NCBI GenBank assembly: GCA_011319805.1
Contig: SJRY01000159.1
Coordinates: 1 to 50,122, forward strand
DNA from: Macrocybe gigantea
Taxonomy: Eukaryota; Basidiomycota; Agaricomycetes; Agaricales; Callistosporiaceae
Direction: 5' to 3'
DNA length: 50,122 nucleotides
The notes beneath the pieces are model-generated. The model worked only from the letters and a program-made list of their open reading frames with translations, was not told where the DNA came from and searched no databases. The translations under genes were made by a program, and so were the position numbers. Of the stretch, positions 44,151 to 50,122 are shown in pieces. Numbering within the stretch: position 1 is the first letter of the stretch; every line of letters begins with the position of its first letter.

Positions 44151-45790
44151 CAACAATTTGATTCACTGAGAGGAACAGCAATCCTAATATTACACTTGTA
44201 CACAGTCCTGGTATTATCAAAGCTTTTACAGTCATACTTGTCCATTCTCTATTCATAGTTGTACATTCCAATCTAACATATTCATTAAGTTCTAAATAGA
44301 CCTTTGTTTCATAAATTGTGATATTGACTTGTTCTGGTTGGGCAGTTTGGATTTGCATAGACCCAGCCTCTCTGTGACATCTGGCCAAATCAATACTAAA
44401 TGAGCACTGTTATCAATCAATGCATTTGCTTTTACTGAAGGGAATGTATCACCTCCGATGAGGAGGCAAGGCTATTGAATGTGTGGAACACTGATGGGGG
44501 CACTCACTTCTTTATCTGAAGACTCTTCATTGACTGCTGTAAAATGGATCACTGGCCAGATGACACCCATAGTGCTGACATGGTCATTGTTATTAAGTGT
44601 TTTGATGCATGCTGTGCTTTTATTAGATGTTATGATAGATGCGACATTCTTTCCTTTGCCTTTATATGCTTCCTTTGTGGAGATGTTGCTGTTCATTATA
44701 TTAGAGAGATGGGCATTGCCTGATCATATTGCCTTGTAGGCCTCTATATTTTTGGCCATCAGCAGCATGTAATTGGTGCCATCTGGTGGGCCGTGAGGAC
44801 AGTCTCTTATAAAATGGGCAGCAAATGGGTCACAGCACTCCAAGCACCTGCCATTGTTAAAAATGAGTTGGTGTTCAGTCTTTGTTAAGGGGGGTGGCAG
44901 TACTTTTGGCATCTTTTTCTTCACATTTGCCAAGGAAGTGGCAGACTGTGAGTTGGAGTTGCTAGAGGTGAAATGGTCCTTTCGCTTTGGTTGTTCATTA
45001 GGGGAGGGTGGTTCTGAGTATTTCTTTAACAATCCAGAGATCTGCATGCTCTTTTATAGGAGCTTCTCATCCTCCTTTGCAACTGCATTTATCCATGTAA
45101 AAAATAAAGTCCTTGTAACTAATTCCAAAGCTGCATGCAAGTCAGTCAACATGTGTGCATCGACCAATCTGATGAGGGCCTCATCATCAAGGTGCAATTT
45201 CATTCCCTTCAAAATGGCATTGAACTTCTGGCATTCAGTTGCAAATGGTAAGAACTGATCCAATGTCTTTGTCTTCTTATTCATCAGTTGCACATAGCAC
45301 TTTGCCTCCCAATTCAGTTCGATGAATGTATTCATAAACTTCTCAAAGAATTGCTTGAAGGTTAATGCTCTGAGCTCTTCTCTATTGCACTCCAACCAAT
45401 CATGGTATCCATCATCTTGTCAGCACATGGACATTTTTTGGATCTTGTTAGCATTTGCAGTGACTTCCTTCTCATCAAAGTAAAACAAGAGGCAGTGTTT
45501 GAAATCATGCAGTACTTAAGCACTCAACACACCTGGAGTCAACACCAGTAACTTGTTAGGCACCGACTGAGAGACAGTTGCATGTTGCATGGTTTGAGCC
45601 AATATTGTTCTATTACTGAAGAAAAGCTTGGAAGGGGAAGGGGATATGGAAGATGAGGATGATTATTGATGCTGCCACTTTTCAGGTCATTGTGGTTGTT
45701 CAGAACTGAAGAAGAGGAGGGCACCAGTGATAAGGGGATTGGAGAGGAAAATGGAGTGAACTCCAGATTGAGCGAGGTGAAAACAGTAGC
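44151..45790 (-). mobile_element. Fourth gypsy type (family D): Gag and protease
   Basis: Right to left: N-terminal Gag pieces (about 45780-45400), a Gag core open at 45395-45054 (MECNREELRALTFKQFFEKF, NTFIELNWEAKCYVQLMNKK), a linker and zinc knuckle at 45047-44724 (NNGRCLECCDPFAAH, RDCPHGPPDG), then protease near 44440-44380 (ANALIDNSAHLVLI, the ALIDxGAxxxLI-type active site with N for T/S and S for G). The Gag type with CLxC...H...CPxGPPDG recurs in agaricomycete gypsy elements. LTRs are not identified. Confidence 0.82.
45054..45395 (-). pseudogene. Family D Gag core
   Basis: An open stretch of 113 codons resembling the retrotransposon Gag capsid fold (FEKFMNTFIELNWE, LDQFLPFATECQKFNAIL, LIRLVDAHMLTDLHAALELV). 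The same frame extends upstream without a start, so the listed ATG is arbitrary. It joins the zinc-knuckle block just downstream after a single stop. Confidence 0.78.
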
Positions 45791-47141
45791 TATATGCGTA
45801 TTCCTGGGTGAGGAATGATTCTGACATTTGCATGTCCCTTTACAAGAAACACCACTCCCTATTTGTTTCTATTGCTATTTAACCTCTTGGCAAGGTATCA
45901 TTCTTGTTGAGACACAGACATCTCAAGACCTAGAGAGTCACTAGTGGAAAAGATAGGGGAGGAAAAAGGCAGTTCAGCATTGTTGTTTGAAAAGTAAAAA
46001 CCTCCCTTTTAGAAGGAAAACTGAAGTCATCAAAACCCAACTAAACAACAAGCAGAACTTGGAATTTTGAGAATCATTGAGGATACAAGTGAGTAGTCAA
46101 GGTGATGATCCTGAATGAATAGATCTCTTCCTCCCATCATCACTGTTATGTCCTCATGACCACATGACTGTGCACATCATGTTGTGAGCAATCCATGCTT
46201 ATACTTATTCATCTTCTCTTTACAAGAATTAGCTGCATATAGTATTATAGTTCCAGATTGCTCTGCCAGTCCTTCCACAATATATTGCACCTCACTGTTA
46301 TTTTACTTTTATCAGAGGTCTAATGATGCATTACTGAAGACTACATCCAATCACTGCAGAACCTCTATCTTTATACTTCTGATCATCTGTTAAGCCTAGA
46401 TTAGTATGCATCTGATGCTTTCTTAGCCTCACACCAGTTTGTATCTTCTTTTTTAATGCTATTCATCATTTTTCTCTTCAAGTCATTCATTGCCTCACTT
46501 TCAATCCTATGATATGATGCTACAGTTTGCTATGCTGCCTTTCTGATCATGCAACATGCCCCAGAAGAGGCATCTATACAGATTATCTCCCTCTGATCTG
46601 CTTGTTATAGAGAAGTATGGTATATACCATCTGCCCTTATTGGTAGATTGGAAATCTTGATACCCATATGAGAACTTATAGCTTGGAGATGATACCATAG
46701 GTCTTTCATATCAAAGCACACCTATATGATTCATTTCTGCTAGCCTGGCTGAATAGGGCAGCTGATCATCTTGCCTCTTATGCTAATGCACTCTAGCCAG
46801 CACTTCTATTATTCCCTATTCCCTTATTCATATTGAATGACTACTGCATATTCCCACATCAGTTAGAGGGATTGAGAAATCATTGGATGCCAGGCTACTC
46901 TTATAGTCTGCATGTATACAGGTCCAAGCATACTAGCTTTGGAGTTCAGATTATCTTGCTCCTGCTCTATGACTAGGAACCTCCTCCTTTGATACTGTAT
47001 ATGTAGTTGCTGTCTACTTACTCTATATTGATCCAACTCTATATAAGGAGTGGCCAGCTCAACACCAATGCAACCCTAGCCTCATATCATAGCAATTTAC
47101 ATCACTATAGTGCCAATACAGATGCTATGATGAGACTCCAC
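45791..47141. other. AT-rich decayed sequence, no recognisable gene
   Basis: No frame gives a convincing domain. Short plus-strand words near 46560-46850 (such as ADHLASYANAL) faintly resemble the C-terminal part of another LINE, but stops are too dense to claim it. It is probably old transposon debris. CpG is almost absent here. Confidence 0.5.
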
Positions 47142-47460
47142 TGTTAGGCTAGACGAATCTCAGAAGGGCTCAGGCAGACTAAGTGTGAGAGTGGTCTTGA
47201 GATGATGGCAAAAGGAATATTAAGCCTAGCACTACTGGTACATCTGGGAGTTCTTTATACATTATAGTACTCGAGCACAGACCATGGCTGCGCAATTGCT
47301 GTGGACTGCGGATGAGTAAGACTGGAAGGAGATGACTCAGGATGACTAGGGAAGTGAGATGACTCGATGGCTGTGCGCTGCACAGCATGATGGGGAAGAT
47401 AAGGGATATGGGAAAGATAAGATAAGAAATTGAATGGTCCTTTGGGCGATGTCCATAACA
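47142..47460 (-). repeat. Solo LTR A (319 bp) closest to gene space
   Basis: Plus-strand TGTTAGGCTAGACG to GTCCATAACA, flanked by CCAC (47138-47141 and 47461-47464); the duplication reads as 5 bp (CCACT) if the terminal base is shared. No internal element remains. Confidence 0.93.
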
Positions 47461-48524
47461 CCACTCTATCTTTTTGTTTATTGTTTTAAATTTCAATCCC
47501 TATAATTGCAGGCTACTTCAGACCTCAGCATGGCTCTAGAAGCCTTGCTCCCTTCTGAGATCCTGCCTACCCTCTATTTTTCACTTCTTTTCCTTTCTTC
47601 AATTCTTTTCGATAACTCTTCTACTTGGCCTCTTGGTCAATTCCAATTTTATATAGGCTTTGTGCTCTCTATTTCTCACTTGCAGGTACCACATCTGCTC
47701 TGATGCAAGATCTCCAACCTGTGGCATATAAAATCTATTCAACTGGCAGGGCATATCTGGACTATCATATAGCAACCACTTTCCAGATCTGCTTCACCAA
47801 TCTTGTCCATACAACATATAATGCACCATCCTATATAACTCACCTCCTTACTAATTGATTTCTTTCTATCTTCATTAATTGTTTTTTTCCTCTTTTTACT
47901 GCATTTGTTCTCCTATACTACCCATTTTTCTAATAAGGTAGATATCTTATTTATCTGAGCTGCTTTTGTAGTATAGTTAGAAATCAATATTTGTCCTTTC
48001 CATTCCTGACCTTAGCCTTATTGTCTGCTGCTCAGCCTCCTCATCTGCTGTAAGCCATGCTTACACTATGCAGTAAAATTGATTAAATACATGAGAAATA
48101 GGCCTTCAAATTTTTGCTAAGTATTATATAATTATTTACAAAATAAGAGTGCACTTAGGTCACTCAAGAGAAAAGAGTGAGAATACTTCAGAGGTGGTAT
48201 TAACTAGCTCAAAGCTAGAGTCTCACCAGGTATAATATAGTATTTTGCCATATGGCTGTTGGGCATATGAGTATCATGGTGATTGTTGAAATAAAAATGT
48301 CTTTATTTCATAGCACTAAGCAAGAGAGTGATTTGTTTTGCACATTGAAGATACCTGCAGCATACTAAATGACTTGGCAGTAGAAATAGATTGTTTCTAA
48401 CAAGCCCTAGTTGTCAGCTGCTGAGATATGATAGATAACAAAGGTTATACATGAGTAACCCTTAATTTCTATGAAATCATCAGCCACAGAGCAGCTTATG
48501 CATCTCAATATTTTAAAAAAAAAC
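47461..48524. other. AT-rich intergenic sequence with a possible LTR B relic
   Basis: No gene is supported. At about 48140-48240 the sequence AGGTCACTCAAGAG ... AACTAGCTCAAAGCTAGAGT resembles the end of LTR B in minus orientation, so a degenerate LTR relic is likely. The last ~220 bp (48305-48524) are probably the 3' UTR of the minus-strand COQ1 gene. Confidence 0.5.
48302..48307 (-). terminator. Candidate polyadenylation signal for COQ1
   Basis: AATAAA on the minus strand, about 220 nt downstream of the COQ1 stop codon, in an A/T-rich context. It is the clearest canonical hexamer in the probable 3' UTR. Confidence 0.45.
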
Positions 48525-49973
48525 TCATAATTTTCTTCTGATGACCTTTTCTGTCAAGGCATCCAAAGCTTGTTTTGCCTCACTATCTGGCAATTGGTGC
48601 AAGACATCTTTTGCTTTATCAGCATACAGTTGTGCAAAGGCTCGTGTTCTTTCCAGTGCTGATGATTGCTCAACTAGCAATCTTGCCTGTCAAGAAATAT
48701 ACGCATCATAATGCATGCTTGCACCAAAAAACTGTCTTCATACCTTTTCTATATCTCCTTTGTGCTTGAATTTCCGTTGAACTAGCTCACCCATCTCAGG
48801 ATGTTCCTCCCCAAATAGCGCAGGACCAGTCGCGAGACCCAATTGAAGATCTGCACCCCCTGGCTTACCAAGGGTGTCTGAGGCTGATTCATAATCCAAA
48901 AGATCGTCAACAAGCTAGAAAGACTAACATGAATGCTATGACCTAATCGAAGCAGAATGCTCAACATACTTGGAAAGCAATACCCAGATTTCGGCCATAT
49001 GCATATGCAATTTCCTCCAAATGTCACCTTCCTTACATCCGCCGAGGGTAACAGCCGCTCGGGCGCCTTTCGCCATTAGACTCGCAGTCTTCAAGTAGGT
49101 CTTTTGAAGATAGATATTCCAAGTGTCCTTCGTGAGGGAGGCAATAGAACTCGGTGGCTCATGGACACGTTGCTCGACCTTATTGTCTCTCGTCTGCAAG
49201 ATTTCGCCCTCGACCAGATTAGACAGCACACTTGCAATGAGGTCAGTAACCTCGGAGTCCCCCAGTCGCGACAAGGCAGCAGACGCCCTTCCCAATACAA
49301 AGTTTCCGCCCAAAATAGACAGCTTTCTTCCAAACACAGAAGGAGCAGACGGGGAGCCGCGCCGCAGAGGAGACTCATCGATGACGTCGTCATGTAACAG
49401 CGAGGCCGTGTGCATCATTTCGACGATCTGCGCTAGCCGCATCTGCGTCGGCAGAACGTATGTTTGAGGAGAAAAGTGTGGAGGCTCTGGAGGAAGGAGT
49501 CGAAGGAGGATGGTATGTGGTTTGCTGAAATCTGGGAGACTGCATAGCCTCAAAGAAAAATTTACATCAAAATCGACGGTATGCTCTGGCTGTTCGGGGT
49601 TCCAATCATTGAGAACATCCGGACGAGTGAGTGGGCGGTCTATGTCTTCAATGCGGCCGCCTGCGCCCTCGCATTGGGCCTCCCAGAGCTTCCTGTCCCA
49701 CTTTCGACCGAGTCCATTAGTTGCGCGCGAAAAAAGGAGGACGATGAGTGGGCGGATTTGCTTGGAGGGGTGAAGGAAGTAATGCTTCGTGATCTGTGTA
49801 AGGGCGGGGTGTCCAGATTCAAGGAGGGAAAGAAGAGAGATGCGGAGTTCGGCGAGCTGGGGCGCGAGGAGAGCGAAGGGATCGACGCGCATTGCCTTGA
49901 AGGAAGCTCGTCGCCGCCGTCGCTGGCCGAGTGTCCGTGACGCGAGATCATGTGATCGGGTCAGATTGTACAT
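48525..49973 (-). CDS. COQ1: Polyprenyl diphosphate synthase (COQ1-type), mitochondrial ubiquinone side-chain synthesis
   Basis: Condenses isopentenyl diphosphate units onto an allylic primer to make the long isoprenoid tail of coenzyme Q; the family acts in mitochondria. Exons run 49973-48970, 48914-48744 and 48686-48525, with 55- and 57-bp GT-AG introns. Visible motifs are HPSKQIRPLIVLLF (substrate binding), the first Asp-rich motif in ASLLHDDVIDESPLRRG (49374-49391 for DDVIDE), LQKTYLKTASLMAKGARAAV, and the second in FQLVDDLLDYES (48908-48891 for the core). The tail ends EKVIRRKL-stop. ATG 49973 gives an Arg-rich, presequence-like N-terminus (RRRRRAS); ATG 49892 (MRVDPFALLAPQL) is the alternative. 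One base, probably a G in a GG run at plus 49014-49015, seems missing between GGCKEGDIWR and EIAYAYGRNLGIAFQ. That is either a sequencing error or a recent loss-of-function mutation. Confidence 0.9.
48687..48743 (-). other. COQ1 intron 2 (57 bp)
   Basis: Minus strand GTATGAAGAC...TTGACAG, phase 0, between GDIEK and ARLLVEQSS codons. Confidence 0.85.
48915..48969 (-). other. COQ1 intron 1 (55 bp)
   Basis: Minus strand GTATGTTGAG...CTTTCTAG, phase 0. It joins GIAFQ to LVDDLLDY, the expected continuous family motif. Confidence 0.9.
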
Positions 49974-50023
49974 AAACACATCTAATCGCGATAAAGCAGC
50001 CTGACCTCTCTCTATCAGTCAAC
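49974..50023. promoter_or_regulatory. Short divergent promoter between COQ1 and the profilin-like gene
   Basis: Only 50 bp separate the two ATGs if COQ1 starts at 49973, or 131 bp if it starts at 49892. The interval holds CTAATCGCGATAAAG and a pyrimidine-rich CCTGACCTCTCTCTATC just before the profilin-like ATG, similar to CT-rich stretches near fungal transcription starts. No TATA box. The tightness argues that COQ1 translation may begin at 49892. Confidence 0.5.
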
Positions 50024-50122
50024 ATGTCCTGGCAAAGTACGTCGCTCTCATCATCCTTTTACCATCCTCTCAGTATACAAGGCCACATCGATACGCTCGC
50101 AAACAGTGGAAAGGTCATTAGA
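50024..50122 (+). CDS. Profilin-like protein, N-terminal exons only (cut by window end)
   Basis: ATG 50024 in a CAACATGTC context opens exon 1 of just 13 nt (MSWQ plus one base). A 45-bp GT-AG intron (50037-50081) follows, and exon 2 reads HIDTLANSGKVIR to the window end. The spliced start, MSWQSHIDTLANSGKVIR, has the MSWQxxxDxxLxxxGxV pattern of fungal profilins, small actin-monomer-binding proteins that also bind poly-proline and phosphoinositides. An alternative acceptor at 50073 gives an unrelated peptide. The call rests on only 18 residues. Confidence 0.6.
   Translation, partial: MSWQSTSLSSSFYHPLSIQGHIDTLANSGKVIR

Noticed and set aside
46180..47100. Possible LINE C-terminal coding remnant
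   Set aside because: Only short words resemble LINE sequence, with stops in every frame; too weak to annotate.
49000..49045. A very short intron in COQ1 explaining the frame change
   Set aside because: The only GT...AG candidates (for example 22 nt from GTAAGG) leave the wrong frame and remove family-conserved codons; a single missing base fits better.
50037..50073. Alternative 37-bp intron in the profilin-like gene
   Set aside because: It gives MSWQIYKATSIR, which does not follow the profilin pattern, and the intron would be unusually short.

Overview
This window looks like a fungal (probably basidiomycete, Agaricomycetes-type) chromosome. About 48 kb of nested, mostly dead transposable elements runs into ordinary gene space in the last 1.6 kb. 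The fungal call rests on short 45-57 bp GT-AG introns, a COQ1-type polyprenyl diphosphate synthase with the basidiomycete-like linker, a profilin-like start, chromodomain Ty3/gypsy elements, and an APE/RNase-H LINE with a CCHC-type ORF1. No species can be named from the sequence alone.

Layout. 1-3530: 3' half of a chromodomain Ty3/gypsy element (family A) with its 3' LTR, inserted in a Ty1/copia element (3531-4838), itself inserted in a minus-strand LINE (4839-10957). That LINE carries a Tc1-type DD34E transposon (7211-8511). 10958-11867: tRNA-headed non-autonomous element. 11868-17858: LINE pieces, the 5' part of a second gypsy (family B), and a 1.2-kb tRNA-headed SINE-like element ending in the LINE's own 3' tail. 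17859-25770: nearly full plus-strand LINE holding a 1.1-kb solo-LTR-like element, a TA-flanked DNA transposon with a hAT-type MITE inside it, and a solo LTR. 25771-29503: second long SINE, split by a LINE insertion that is itself split by a second 1.1-kb element. 29504-33349: minus-strand LINE pieces with solo LTRs. 33350-39772: longer family-A gypsy copy (gag to chromodomain). 39773-45790: pieces of two more gypsy elements, a copia element, LTRs and a LINE tail. 45791-48524: decayed AT-rich sequence with one clean solo LTR.

48525-50122: COQ1 on the minus strand (three exons, one apparent 1-nt frameshift) and, divergently, the first exons of a profilin-like gene that leaves the window. These are the only genes here with a plausible host function.

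Interactions among the elements are more informative than any one of them. Target-site duplications order many insertions. The long SINE appears to use the LINE's 3' end. Two LINE copies about 7 kb apart share a nearly identical 1-kb tract with sharp edges, best explained by gene conversion. Many in-frame stops in the elements are CGA-to-TGA changes and the repeat copies differ mainly by transitions, as expected for methylated, silenced DNA.
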